From: Vacuolonema iberomarrocanum LEGE 07170
GTDB taxonomy: Bacteria > Cyanobacteriota > Cyanobacteriia > Elainellales > Elainellaceae
Length of the DNA: 38,135 bases
Direction: 5' to 3'
Assembly (NCBI GenBank): GCA_015207365.1
Contig: JADEXA010000066.1
Location: 1 to 38,135 of the forward strand
Shown here: one piece after another, positions 25,001 to 34,064 of the stretch
Layout of the letters: every line of letters starts with the position of its first letter
Position numbering within the stretch: position 1 is the first letter of the stretch
Notes under the pieces: model-generated
Told to the model about the DNA's origin: nothing
The model's input: only the letters and a program-made list of their open reading frames with translations
Databases searched by the model: none
Translations under genes and position numbers: made by a program

Positions 25001-25380
25001 TTCATTGTGACATAAACCTCTAAGCCCCTATGACCAGGAATCTCTGGAAACCATGGCAGAAATCCGTATCTTCTAAGAAGATCTACGGTTGGAGAGAGCC
25101 GCTGCATAACAGACACAGTTGTTGCCTGATGCGCTCCGTAGCACGTTGTATCCTTCCGTAAGAATGGCGGTCTGAAGATTGCGGCATAATTTTACGGGCA
25201 TCCCTTCAGAGCATCGTTGAACCGTTGATTTTTCCAGCGCAGCCCGCACAAAAAATCAGTAGTTTCCGCAAGAATTCAAACCATCGCTTAGGGGAGATGG
25301 TTGGGGATAGGGGCGATCGCCTCTATTTCGTACGATGGCCTATGGATGCAAGCAGCAGGAACAGGACTACGCAAACCTTG
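25001..25380. other. Intergenic region between the DinG-like gene and tyrA
   Basis: No gene or named RNA found. It contains an AACCATCGCTTAGGGGAGATGGTT dyad (about 25287-25310). Divergent promoters are expected here for the minus-strand DinG-like gene and the plus-strand tyrA. Confidence 0.3.
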
Positions 25381-25400
25381 CATCAGCCTGAGGGAATTCA

Positions 25401-25435
25401 TTGATGGTATGGCCGCGTCGCGGCCATACCATCAA
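25401..25435. repeat. Family A palindrome in the tyrA leader (copy 4)
   Basis: Positions 25401-25417 pair perfectly with 25419-25435 (17 bp, one-base loop), with centre GGCCGCG-T-CGCGGCC. The palindrome ends 34 bases before the tyrA ATG, inside its probable 5' untranslated region. The flanks are CATCAGCCTGAGGGAATTCA and CACAATGCATAAGTCATGAG. Confidence 0.9.
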
Positions 25436-25469
25436 CACAATGCATAAGTCATGAGGGATTGGAGCAGCG

Positions 25470-26306
25470 ATGAAAATTGGCGTTGTAGGACTGGGGTTAA
25501 TTGGTGGATCGCTAGCTATCGATCTGCGGCAGCAGGGGCATACCTTGGTTGGTGTGAGCCGCCGAGAACAGACCTGCCAGCAGGCGGTAGAGCGGGGAGT
25601 CGTCGATGCTGCCAGTTCTGAGCTGAAATGTTTGGCAGAAATGGATGTGGTGTTTCTGTGCCCTCCGATTGGGGCGATCGCTCCCCTGGCAGAGCAACTC
25701 ATTCCCCATCTATCCCAGGACACCGTATTGACCGATGTCGGCTCCGTAAAGCAGCCCATCGTCGCGTCGGTCGGCTCCCTATGGCCAAACTTTGTGGGCG
25801 GCCACCCCATGGCAGGTACAGAAGCACAGGGGCTAGATGCCGCACAACCCAACCTCTTTGTCGATCGCCCCTATGTGCTGACACCAACGGAGGCAACGCC
25901 AGAGATGGCCGTGGAGCGGGTAAGCGCATTGGTGCGATCGCTCCGTGCCCAGCTTCATATCTGTGACCCAGCAGACCATGACCAGGCCGTGGCTTGGATA
26001 TCACACCTCCCCGTCATGGTCAGCGCTAGCCTCATTCGATCCTGCACCCTGTCCCCCCAACCCGACCTCACAGAACTGGCTCAAGCCTTTGCAAGTTCTG
26101 GCTTTCGCGATACTAGCCGGGTAGGTGGCGGCAACCCAGAACTGGGCGTCATGATGGCACGCTACAACCAGAAGGCTCTGCTGACCTCCCTAAATGCCTA
26201 TCGTCAAGCCCTCGACCATTGCATCCAATCCATCGAACAGTCCGACTGGGACGCCATTGCATCTTTTCTGGAAGCGACCCAAACGGATCGCCCACTATTT
26301 CTCTAA
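25470..26306 (+). CDS. tyrA: Arogenate/prephenate dehydrogenase
   Basis: 278 residues, the short single-domain TyrA length of cyanobacteria. It catalyses oxidative decarboxylation to tyrosine or its precursor; cyanobacterial TyrA usually prefers arogenate and NADP+, which the sequence cannot prove. The dinucleotide site is GLGLIGGS (7-14). GGHPMAGTEAQG lies near 110. The catalytic-region His is in SHLPVMV (His179). The C-terminal RVGGGNPELGVMMARYN stretch is typical. The ATG at 25470 is preceded by GGAG. It is a single gene with a family A palindrome in its leader and a family F palindrome after the stop, both possible controls of the transcript ends. Confidence 0.95.
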   Translation: MKIGVVGLGLIGGSLAIDLRQQGHTLVGVSRREQTCQQAVERGVVDAASSELKCLAEMDVVFLCPPIGAIAPLAEQLIPHLSQDTVLTDVGSVKQPIVASVGSLWPNFVGGHPMAGTEAQGLDAAQPNLFVDRPYVLTPTEATPEMAVERVSALVRSLRAQLHICDPADHDQAVAWISHLPVMVSASLIRSCTLSPQPDLTELAQAFASSGFRDTSRVGGGNPELGVMMARYNQKALLTSLNAYRQALDHCIQSIEQSDWDAIASFLEATQTDRPLFL

Positions 26307-26375
26307 TTTTTGTAACAACAAACTTTTTGTAACAATAAACCCATCTCTAAACAGAAGAGATCGGCTCTTAAGTTA

Positions 26376-26444
26376 GCAGGTGCAATTAAACCTAAAACCC
26401 TAAAAACCTGTGCCGCCCGCAGCGCGGGCGGCACAGGTTTTTAG
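26376..26444. repeat. Family F palindrome with the 45-bp repeat
   Basis: 26376-26420 is the exact reverse complement of 134-178. Positions 26400-26420 and 26424-26444 form a 21-bp perfect stem with a 3-base loop (AGC). The arm tips are A5 and T5, so it could end transcripts in both directions. It lies 70-138 bases after tyrA. Confidence 0.88.
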
Positions 26445-26516
26445 AGTCTGGTTTTTCATCATGCCGAGCTACTTAGAAACCATTAGGACTTACGCAAAAC
26501 TCGCGCATCCTAATTG

Positions 26517-26563
26517 AGTTTGTTGATGGTGTGGACGCGACGCATCCACACCATCAACAAACT
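26517..26563. repeat. Family A palindrome (copy 5)
   Basis: A 23-bp stem (26517-26539 with 26541-26563) with one mismatch and a one-base loop. It has the same TGTTGATGGTGTGG arm as copy 1, with GGACGCG instead of GGCCGCG. AGGACTTACGCAAAA lies 25-30 bases before it, resembling the outer flank of other copies. Confidence 0.9.
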
Positions 26564-26699
26564 GTATAGGTTCTGGCTATGTGAAATATTCCGAAACATA
26601 TTGTTAATGGTCCGTGCGTGGTGGGCACGAACGATTAATGTTCCAAACTCCCGTAGAGGCAAAGGTCAAGCAAGAATGTGTACAAAAGCACAAAATCTG

Positions 26700-26804
26700 C
26701 TATGCTTGCTTTCGCTGTACAAGCACCAACACGACATAAATCATTAGCAGGTAGACCGTCGCCAGCACAGGAATGATGATTGGGGCATCAAATAGATAAG
26801 ACAT
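26700..26804 (-). CDS. 34-residue single-pass membrane mini-protein
   Basis: A 35-codon frame, including stop, on the minus strand. It starts MSYLFDAPIII and continues with one long hydrophobic helix of about 22 residues (PVLATVYLLMIYVVLVLV), ending Q-R-K-Q-A. A short polar start, one helix and a basic tail match the design of the tiny subunits of photosystems, cytochrome b6f and NDH-1, but I do not match it to any named one. The Shine-Dalgarno is poor (TTTGAG about 9 bases upstream), common for cyanobacterial mini-genes. It was found by reading the strand directly. Confidence 0.5.
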   Translation of the reverse strand: MSYLFDAPIIIPVLATVYLLMIYVVLVLVQRKQA

Positions 26805-27469
26805 TTTGATTAGCTCAAAGAAATAGATTGGTCATGCAGTGAGGCTATTCAGGAATATTGGAAGATAAGCAGCATAAAAGAACTAGACGCAGTTTGCTCT
26901 CCACAAACCCGCCTACTATTCCTTAAAGCTGAATAGAGATACAACAATTTGGGCTTATGTGATTGCAGGCTTGATAACCCCAACACAAAATCCTACGTCA
27001 TGAGACCCTACACAATAAAATCTGATCGCCCTACAGCTAAGCGGTCACATGCCTCGAAGCGATCCGTGTCGCTATCAATGCAACGCCTTCGTCGTGTAGG
27101 TATGAATCAATCAGTTTTTTGAATAGCTTTACTTGGAATCGTAACACAGAACTCATTGGATTATAAATTTTTTGTTACGCCTCCACGCCCGCAACGGAGA
27201 TGGTCAAAACACTTCCACAGAGCCGATTTTACTGATATTCGCAAAACACGCGATCGCCTTCATTCATGGGAAAACACAGAAAAACTTAAAATAAATATAA
27301 AAAAAGGATTCGTTATATGTAGCTAGCTCGGGCTCTAGCCCTCCCTGGTAGATAGCGCATTGCGTTCTTATAACTCCTTCTCAGGAGTTTATTGCGGCAG
27401 TTTCCCCATAGATTCAAGGGTTAGCTTAGAATGTTATGTAAAATTTCGTAACCTTTGAACCGCCGCTTC
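26805..27469. other. Long intergenic region before solanesyl diphosphate synthase
   Basis: AT-rich compared with the surrounding genes, with no convincing ORF. A 41-codon basic frame at 27000 has no ribosome site. It must hold promoters for the mini-ORF (minus) and the prenyltransferase (plus). The A-rich tract near 27285-27310 is followed by GGCTCTAGCCC, an imperfect dyad. Confidence 0.3.
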
Positions 27470-28441
27470 ATGACTTCAGTCACCTCCCTTTTTTCTCCAG
27501 TCGAAGCTGATCTCCATCAGCTAACAGAGAATCTCAAGCGTTTGGTTGGCGCTCGTCATCCGATTTTGTTTGCCGCCGCAGAGCACCTGTTCGGTGCAGG
27601 CGGAAAGCGCCTTAGACCTGCCATCGTTCTACTATTTTCCAGGGCAACTTCTGCCGACCACGAAATCACGGCCTCCCATCGGCGTCTGGCAGAAATCACC
27701 GAAATGATTCACACCGCTAGCCTGGTTCACGACGATGTCGTCGATGAGTCGGAGCTCCGACGTGGGGTACCAACCGTCCATGCCAGCTTTGGCAATCGGG
27801 TTGCCGTGTTGGCGGGCGACTTCTTGTTTGCTCAGTCTTCGTGGTATCTGGCGAACCTAGACAACCTGGAGGTTGTGAAGCTGCTGTCGCAGGTGATCAT
27901 GGATTTGGCCGAAGGCGAAATCCAACAAGGTCTGAATCGCTTTGATGCGGGCTTATCCATCGAAGCCTATTTAGAAAAGAGCTATTACAAAACAGCCTCA
28001 CTCATTGCCAATAGCTGTAAAGCCGCTGGCGTGCTGAGCGAGGTGCCAGAAGCTATGGCAATGAACCTCTACAACTATGGTCGCCATCTGGGGCTGGCCT
28101 TCCAAATTGTGGATGATTTGCTAGATTTCACCAGCTCTGCAGACACCCTGGGCAAGCCTGCGGGCTCCGATCTGAGCAGTGGCAATCTGACAGCGCCCGT
28201 GCTTTATGCCATGCAAGAAAAGCCAGTCTTGGAAGGTTTGATTGAGCGAGAGTTTGCCCAAGAAGGCGACCTGGATCAAGCGATCGCCCTCGTGCTGGAA
28301 AGCAAGGGTGTAGAGCGATCGCGAGAGCTGGCAACCCATCATGCTCAGTTGGCAATACAGCAATTGGAGGGTCTGCCGCCTTCTCCCTCGCTGAACGTCT
28401 TGAAGAGCCTCAAGGACTATGTCTTAAGCCGCTCCTATTAA
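27470..28441 (+). CDS. sds: Solanesyl diphosphate synthase (all-trans polyprenyl synthase)
   Basis: 323 residues from the ATG at 27470; a TTG at 27455 would add five residues. It condenses isopentenyl diphosphate onto an allylic primer to build the C45 side chain of plastoquinone. The first Asp-rich motif is DDVVD (88-92), preceded by LVH. The second is DDLLD (215-219). GGKRLRP is at 44-50. The small residue spacing before the first motif suits a long-chain enzyme. The N-terminus (TSVTSLFSPVEADL) and C-terminus (LKDYVLSRSY) are typical of cyanobacterial Sds. It is a single gene, with no murI beside it as in some relatives. Confidence 0.95.
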   Translation: MTSVTSLFSPVEADLHQLTENLKRLVGARHPILFAAAEHLFGAGGKRLRPAIVLLFSRATSADHEITASHRRLAEITEMIHTASLVHDDVVDESELRRGVPTVHASFGNRVAVLAGDFLFAQSSWYLANLDNLEVVKLLSQVIMDLAEGEIQQGLNRFDAGLSIEAYLEKSYYKTASLIANSCKAAGVLSEVPEAMAMNLYNYGRHLGLAFQIVDDLLDFTSSADTLGKPAGSDLSSGNLTAPVLYAMQEKPVLEGLIEREFAQEGDLDQAIALVLESKGVERSRELATHHAQLAIQQLEGLPPSPSLNVLKSLKDYVLSRSY

Positions 28442-29045
28442 GCACGGAACCACCTCCTATGCCCCAAAGACTCTAAGGCTTGACGAGCTACGTCAAAAAG
28501 CCAACCTGAGTCACCCCGTGGTCGAAATGAAGGCTATCTGCAAAGATAGGGGCAGGGTTCTATCACCGGACTATTGCTGACTGTGCTGATCACCTGTCTT
28601 GATCAGAGGTAGGGGTAGGCTTGCTTTTGGATCATTCGCTAGCCGTCGCGCGCTGCTACGGGTTCTGCGATCGCGCTGAGATCGTCCTTCGCTCCATCGT
28701 CAGCAATGGATAGAGATACGGAAATAGACAGTTTATGAGAACCAAGCCAGGGATATTGTGTAGTTTCAAGAGCGACCAGTCATCATCCTGTCAGCATAAG
28801 CGGCATTGGGTGGTGTGAGGTGTCCGCAACGTTCATTCACCGCTTCAACGGCTTTTCTTGGAAAAGCACTTGCATGAGACGTTCGATACCCAGGTGCGTA
28901 GAATCAAAAACCTGATTTGTAGTTTAAAAGCGGCATAGTCGATAGATGCTAGGCGATCGCAATTGCTGGGGCTTAGGCTTTTCCTGAGCTTCCCTCTAGC
29001 CGTGGCTTCGTTCTATCGACGGCTACTTAAGGCGAAAAGGAACTT
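28442..29045. other. Intergenic region before the subtilisin-RTX protease
   Basis: About 600 bases without a gene, RNA or repeat that I can support. Immediately before 29046, AAGGCGAAAAGGAACTT provides a ribosome site for the protease. One HIP1 octamer at about 28951 and GC content near that of the genes suggest a decayed gene is possible. Confidence 0.3.
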
Positions 29046-31412
29046 ATGACAGCAGCAGATCGCCCTCAAGATCCCCTCTTTGCTCAACAATGGCATCTAC
29101 GCAATACGGGGCAAACCGGTGGAACACCGGGAGTTGACCTAAATGTGCAGCCCGTGTGGCATGACTACACCGGAGACGGCATTCGGGTTGGCGTCATGGA
29201 TGATGGCATCGACTGGCAACATCCAGACCTACAGGCCAATTACAATCCTCAACTCGATCAGGATGTTGCAGAAAATGATGGCGATGCCAGACCTAGCACC
29301 GTTGACGACAACCACGGCACATCGGTTGCGGGGCTGGTCGGCGCAGCCTGGAATGGCAGTGGAGGGGTTGGCGTTGCCCCAGACGCTACCCTGGCAGGGC
29401 TACGCGTCGACTTCAATGCTCGCATGGGCGAATTTGAAGCCGAGGTGGCTCGGGGCTTTCGAGCCATGACCGAGTTTGATGTCGTTAACAATAGCTGGGG
29501 GTATACCATTCCCTTCTACGACAATTTCACATCTAACTCTGAATTGTTTGGTCCCTTTCAAGAGGCGCTGCAACGCGCGGCTCAAGAGGGGCGCGATGGG
29601 CTCGGAACCGTCGTTATTTTTGCCGGAGGGAATGGGCGTACGGTCGGCGACAGCCCAGACTATCACAATCTGCAAAACTCTCAGTACACCATCTCCGTGG
29701 CGGCACTTAACCATCTTGGCCGCAGCACCTGGTATAGCTCGCCAGGGGCTAGCCTGCTGGTGTCAGCCTTGGGGGGCGATGGGGGGCAAGATGGCATTGT
29801 CACCACCGATCGCCGACAGCAACGGGGCTACTCATCCACCAACTATACCGAAGACTTTGGTGGGACTTCTTCAGCTGCCCCCATGGTGTCTGGGGTGGTT
29901 GCCCTGATGCTAGAAGCCAATCCGCGTCTGGGCTATCGTGATGTGCAGGAAATTCTGGCCTATTCAGCCCGCCAAAACCATATCCAAAACAACAGTTGGC
30001 GCACCAATGGTGCAACCAACTGGAACGGGGGCGGCTTGCATACCAACCGCAACTATGGCTTTGGGTTGGTGGATGCACAAGCAGCAGTACGCCTTGCAGA
30101 GACCTGGACACCGCAACAAACCTCTCGCAATCAAGCGGTGGTACAGGAGCAGCAATCGACCAATCGCCCGATTCCCGATCAGGGACGCATCACGACTTCC
30201 ATCACACTCGAACCTGGGGTCACCTTGGAGCATGTCGAAGTCGAACTGAATCTGCGCCATGAATGGGCGGGCGACCTGGAGATTGTGCTGACCTCACCCA
30301 GTGGCACCACCAGCGTTTTAGCGGCTCGTCCAGGGCGCACCAGCTCCTCAGAGTTCGGCCTCAACACACCGATGGAACCCTTCGTGTTTACGAGTAATGA
30401 GTTCTGGGGCGAGTCCAGCGAAGGAAACTGGACGCTGACGATACGGGATGCGGCAGCGATTAGTGTGGGCACCTTGGAGAGCTGGGAGCTGCGCGCGTTG
30501 GGTAGCCCAACGACCCAGGATGATACTTACATCTACACCAACGAATTTGCGACAGCAGAGGGTGCGCGCCGGACAAGACTGGTTGATACCGCAGGGCGTG
30601 ACGCGCTCAATGCGGCGGCAATTACCGCTGATCTCACCATTGACCTGTTGCCAGGGAACCAAAATTCGCAGTTAGCGGGTCGCAGACTGGTGCTGGATGA
30701 GCAAACCTGGATTGAAGATGCCTTTGGAGGAGATGGGGACGATCGCCTGTCGGGAAATCGCCTGGGCAATACCCTGCGGGGTGGACGAGGGAGCGATACG
30801 CTGCTGGGTCTTGCGGGCGACGATCGCCTCTTTGGCGATCGCCAGAACGACCACCTGAGAGGGGCCACAGGAGACGACCTGCTAGATGGCGGGCCGGGGC
30901 GCGATCGCCTGCAAGGGATGACAGGCGAAGACTGGCTGCGGGGGCAGAACGGCCGAGATACGCTGCTTGGCGGAGCCGGAGCCGACACCTTGGTCGGCGG
31001 CGCTGGAAATGACGAGCTAACAGGCGGGAACCAAAGTGATGTGTTGCGAGGCTGGGGCGGCTCAGACACCTTCCGGTTTGCTTCCGGAGCCACCTTCTCG
31101 CGCCAGACCCTCGGCACCGACCGGATTTTGGATTTTGAGTCGGAGAGCGATCGCATCGCCCTCAGCCGCACAACCTTCTCAGCCCTCAGCAGCACCATTG
31201 GCAATGGCTTCAGCGAAGCCGGAGAGTTTGTCACCGTAGAGAGCGATCGCCAAGCCAACCGCAGCAGCGGCGTCATCGTCTACAGTCTCTCCTCTGGCAG
31301 CCTGTACTACAACGCCAATGGGGCGATCGGCGGCTTCGGGGGTGGCGGCAAATTTGCGAACCTGCGCAGCAGCCCAACCCTAACCGCAAGCGATTTTGTC
31401 CTGCAAACGTAA
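29046..31412 (+). CDS. Subtilisin-like calcium-type protease with P domain and RTX repeats
   Basis: 788 residues. The S8 catalytic domain (about 15-350) has Asp52 (GVMDDGID), His90 (NHGTSVAG), oxyanion Asn196 (AGGNGR) and Ser275 (GGTSSAAPMVSG), so it should be active. A kexin-type P/Homo B domain follows (about 380-490, SITLEPGVTLEHVEVEL to LESWELRALG). Then come hemolysin-type glycine-rich calcium repeats (about 565-680, GGDGDDRLSG, GGAGNDELTG types) and a short C-terminal RTX tail. There is no N-terminal signal or pro-peptide; the RTX tail suggests export by a type I system. It resembles the calcium-dependent cyanobacterial protease PrcA in its S8 and P parts, but the RTX extension points to secretion. 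No type I secretion genes are nearby. Confidence 0.9.
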   Translation: MTAADRPQDPLFAQQWHLRNTGQTGGTPGVDLNVQPVWHDYTGDGIRVGVMDDGIDWQHPDLQANYNPQLDQDVAENDGDARPSTVDDNHGTSVAGLVGAAWNGSGGVGVAPDATLAGLRVDFNARMGEFEAEVARGFRAMTEFDVVNNSWGYTIPFYDNFTSNSELFGPFQEALQRAAQEGRDGLGTVVIFAGGNGRTVGDSPDYHNLQNSQYTISVAALNHLGRSTWYSSPGASLLVSALGGDGGQDGIVTTDRRQQRGYSSTNYTEDFGGTSSAAPMVSGVVALMLEANPRLGYRDVQEILAYSARQNHIQNNSWRTNGATNWNGGGLHTNRNYGFGLVDAQAAVRLAETWTPQQTSRNQAVVQEQQSTNRPIPDQGRITTSITLEPGVTLEHVEVELNLRHEWAGDLEIVLTSPSGTTSVLAARPGRTSSSEFGLNTPMEPFVFTSNEFWGESSEGNWTLTIRDAAAISVGTLESWELRALGSPTTQDDTYIYTNEFATAEGARRTRLVDTAGRDALNAAAITADLTIDLLPGNQNSQLAGRRLVLDEQTWIEDAFGGDGDDRLSGNRLGNTLRGGRGSDTLLGLAGDDRLFGDRQNDHLRGATGDDLLDGGPGRDRLQGMTGEDWLRGQNGRDTLLGGAGADTLVGGAGNDELTGGNQSDVLRGWGGSDTFRFASGATFSRQTLGTDRILDFESESDRIALSRTTFSALSSTIGNGFSEAGEFVTVESDRQANRSSGVIVYSLSSGSLYYNANGAIGGFGGGGKFANLRSSPTLTASDFVLQT

Positions 31413-31512
31413 ACAACATGAGTTGGGCACCGACCAGCAGGCAGGCCCTCTCAAGCTCGTTTTTTCTGTCTACGATGGCAGACACTGTTCTGGTTATCTT
31501 TGGTTCAACAGC

Positions 31513-32397
31513 CTAACCACTTTGCAATTCCCAGGAAAGCTTATTGTCATCCAAAAAGAAATAAATCTGACCGAGGTCACCCCAATACATTGGATGGCCG
31601 ATGTATTCCCACGGAGAATTGGCTTCACGACTCGTTTTTCCTTTAGGTTCAGGGTAGGGGAAAAAATTAATGAAGGGAGTATTTACAAAGGGATAAGGCA
31701 AAGAAAGCTCTGGCGTTATCGAATTCATCTGAAACAGAAAGCGTCCTGGAAGAGACACTTCATATTGAATCCAAGATGAATTCCCCCCAATCTTAGTACC
31801 AGCCATAGGTTCGTCAAGAAATTCATTCGTTCGATGAATAACTCCGTAGCAGGGTAGAAAAAGGGGATCAAATCCGGGAGTTTCGTGATACGAAACTAAT
31901 GGAAAATCTCCGATGGAGACCCATTCAAAATGAAAGGCCGTACAACCTTCCTCAAAAATTTCATCTTCAAAGCGTTCAGGATTCATAAATATTACAAGTA
32001 TATCGCCAGGCAGTGGACCACAGATATCTAGCGAATCTTTGAAGCAAATTTGCGCAAAAAATTCTAAAGGTTTATTGCTGTCTGATTGAGGCCAAGGACG
32101 AGCAGCAGGGAAATAAGGCAATCCTCCCATTTTTGTTACTTCACGTTTATCTGGCTCTCCATACCCCCAAACAAATATATCAATTGGAACAGAAGGCCCT
32201 TGACGATGAATCGACTGTTGATGCTTCCAATGTTCATTCATCACTAAATGAAAGGGGCTAACAATCTCCCAGTCAATTGCGATTTCATTTACATAAGGAG
32301 GTGTATTTACATAAGGATAATCAGGAAACAAATCTTTAAAGCGATCAACGGGAAAAACTTGGCTCCAATAATCTAAGTCAAAAACTTGGTGTATCAT
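31513..32397 (-). CDS. DUF1963/YwqG-like protein, copy 2 of a tandem pair
   Basis: 294 residues, soluble, no signal. The core shows the DUF1963 pattern: VTKMGGLPYFPAARPWPQ, then LEFFAQICFKDS, PGDILVIFMNP and FHFEWVSIGDFPL. It is clearly homologous along its whole length to the gene at 32551-33405. The differences are an N-terminal insertion (PYVNTPPYVNEIAIDW) and a longer region around FFPYPEPKGK. Both ATGs are preceded by the same AAGGAG-containing leader. The function of the family is uncertain; relatives are found near polymorphic-toxin loci, where they may act as immunity proteins, but no toxin is visible here. Base composition is AT-richer than most neighbours and lacks HIP1, pointing to late acquisition. 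Confidence 0.78.
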   Translation of the reverse strand: MIHQVFDLDYWSQVFPVDRFKDLFPDYPYVNTPPYVNEIAIDWEIVSPFHLVMNEHWKHQQSIHRQGPSVPIDIFVWGYGEPDKREVTKMGGLPYFPAARPWPQSDSNKPLEFFAQICFKDSLDICGPLPGDILVIFMNPERFEDEIFEEGCTAFHFEWVSIGDFPLVSYHETPGFDPLFLPCYGVIHRTNEFLDEPMAGTKIGGNSSWIQYEVSLPGRFLFQMNSITPELSLPYPFVNTPFINFFPYPEPKGKTSREANSPWEYIGHPMYWGDLGQIYFFLDDNKLSWELQSG

Positions 32398-32550
32398 CTC
32401 AGTGCTCCTTGCAGGGACTCATGCAATCGACCAAGAAAGATCAATTATTTTAGACGAACAAACCTCACCTTTATGGTCTTTAAAGTTGAGAATCTTCACA
32501 GTTCGAGAGGTGGACAGTATTCTAATTTGGTTCGGCTTAAATATCCTGAC

Positions 32551-33405
32551 CTAATTGTGGCCAATCCAGTAGAACTCGCTGCCGTCAAAAAAGAAATACA
32601 TGCATCCCATGTTAGTCCACAAAATTGGATGTCCAAGATAGTGCCAAGGAGGATATGTCCCTAATCGAACTCGTCCATATTGGGTAGATGGGGAAGCATA
32701 GACAAAGGGAGTATTGACAAAAGGATAGGGTAGGGATGCCGCTGGTGATAATGAAGGTATTTGAAACAGAAAGCTGCCTGGAAGAAATTCCTCATAATGA
32801 ATCCAGGACGGTGTTCCTCCAATTTTTATTCCAGACATGGGTTCAGTGATGAGTTCACTTGTTCGATGAATCACTCCATAGCAAGGCAAACGAGCAGGGT
32901 TGAAAGCAAGAACATCATGATAAGAAACTAATGGAAAATCACCAATTGAAACCCACTCGAAGTGAAAGATAGGGCACTGACCAGATGAGTAATCTGTGAG
33001 GTCAGGGTTCTCAAAAATTACCAATATATCTCCAGGGAGTGAACCACAGATATCTAACGAATCTTTGAAACAAAATTGTGCAAAAAACTCAAACGGTTTG
33101 TTGTTTTCGGTTCGAGGCCAAGGACGAGAAGAAGGGTAATAAGGTAAACCTCCTATCTTAGTGACTTCTCGTTTGTCTGGTTCTCCATAGCCCCAAACGA
33201 ATATATCGATTGGGGTCGTCGCTTCCTGGGTTTGCATCAATTGTTGATGTTTCCAATGCTCATGCATCACTAGATGGAAGGGGCTAGTAATTCCCCAGGG
33301 TCTTATAAAGTCATCTTTATAGCGATAGTCAGGAAAAAGTTTTTGAAAACGATCAATGGGAAAAACTTGGTTCCAATAATCTAAGTCAAACACTTGATGA
33401 ATCAT
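32551..33405 (-). CDS. DUF1963/YwqG-like protein, copy 1 of a tandem pair
   Basis: 284 residues, upstream copy of the pair on the minus strand, 153 bases from copy 2. It shares MIHQVFDLDYW, IDIFVWGYGEPDKREVTK, IGGLPYYPSSRPWPR and SLPYPFVNTPF with the other copy. The AAGGAG ribosome site seven bases before the ATG is part of the duplicated leader. No membrane segment or known catalytic motif is present. The copies have diverged mostly in loops (for example LTDYSSGQCPIFH against FEDEIFEEGCTAFH), so both may still be selected. The same caution on function applies as for copy 2. Confidence 0.78.
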   Translation of the reverse strand: MIHQVFDLDYWNQVFPIDRFQKLFPDYRYKDDFIRPWGITSPFHLVMHEHWKHQQLMQTQEATTPIDIFVWGYGEPDKREVTKIGGLPYYPSSRPWPRTENNKPFEFFAQFCFKDSLDICGSLPGDILVIFENPDLTDYSSGQCPIFHFEWVSIGDFPLVSYHDVLAFNPARLPCYGVIHRTSELITEPMSGIKIGGTPSWIHYEEFLPGSFLFQIPSLSPAASLPYPFVNTPFVYASPSTQYGRVRLGTYPPWHYLGHPILWTNMGCMYFFFDGSEFYWIGHN

Positions 33406-33596
33406 CTCAGTGCTCCTTGTAGAGACGCATACAATCGACTAAGACAGAATCAGTTGTTCTTTGTGGACGGTGCCCACCTTACGGGTGCATTTAGGTTGCG
33501 TTTTTGGCAAGTAAAGCGATCGCTAAAAACTCAATCCCCAGAGTGAACATCACCCACCCTATTCACGAATATAGATCATGTGTACTATTGAATCAA

Positions 33597-34064
33597 CTAT
33601 TGAATAAGTTGTGTGACCCAGCGATTTGTTATGTCCTGGGTAGCATTTTGGATGGATTCTAACCGAGCCAGCCGCCAGGTTTTTCCTTCACTTTGGCGTT
33701 GCAGATAAACCTCAAACGGATTGCGTTTCTGCACAATCTGACGTTTGGGATAATTCAGGGTAAGGGAGTAGGTTCCTCGGACGCGATAGGCGCGTAGCCC
33801 TTCAATTTTGATGGCCTGACGGGCTTTGATTTTGATGTCGTCGATATGGAAAGAGGGTTGGACGGCGGAGGGAACGGCGAGTTGGCGGGAAAGTTCGGTT
33901 TGGGTCTGACTGAATTGCAGGGCGATCGCCTTTTCCACCAACGCTCGGTTCGGCACATTTCCACCACATGCCGTTAGGGAAATAGCGATTAAGCCAATCA
34001 GCAAGCCTCTCGATGCTATGCGAGCACATTGTTTCAAAAAAAGGCGAAACCCCGAGCGATTCAT
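33597..34064 (-). CDS. Conserved-looking lipoprotein (155 aa)
   Basis: The start at 34064 is chosen because MNRSGFRLFLKQ is followed by a hydrophobic helix and a lipobox (LTACGG, Cys near residue 33), a complete type II signal; upstream in-frame codons only add a non-signal extension. GAGAAGAG lies just before the ATG. The mature part has about 120 polar, basic residues with a Q-rich helical start and alternating strands (YRVRGTYSLTLNYPKRQ, FEVYLQRQSEGKTWRLARL), suggesting a small beta-rich domain facing the periplasm. I know no name for the family. The gene stands alone on the minus strand. Confidence 0.72.
   Translation of the reverse strand: MNRSGFRLFLKQCARIASRGLLIGLIAISLTACGGNVPNRALVEKAIALQFSQTQTELSRQLAVPSAVQPSFHIDDIKIKARQAIKIEGLRAYRVRGTYSLTLNYPKRQIVQKRNPFEVYLQRQSEGKTWRLARLESIQNATQDITNRWVTQLIQ

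Noticed and set aside
27000..27125. 41-codon basic frame before solanesyl diphosphate synthase
   Set aside because: Composition is Arg/Ser-rich as expected from random sequence and no ribosome site is present.
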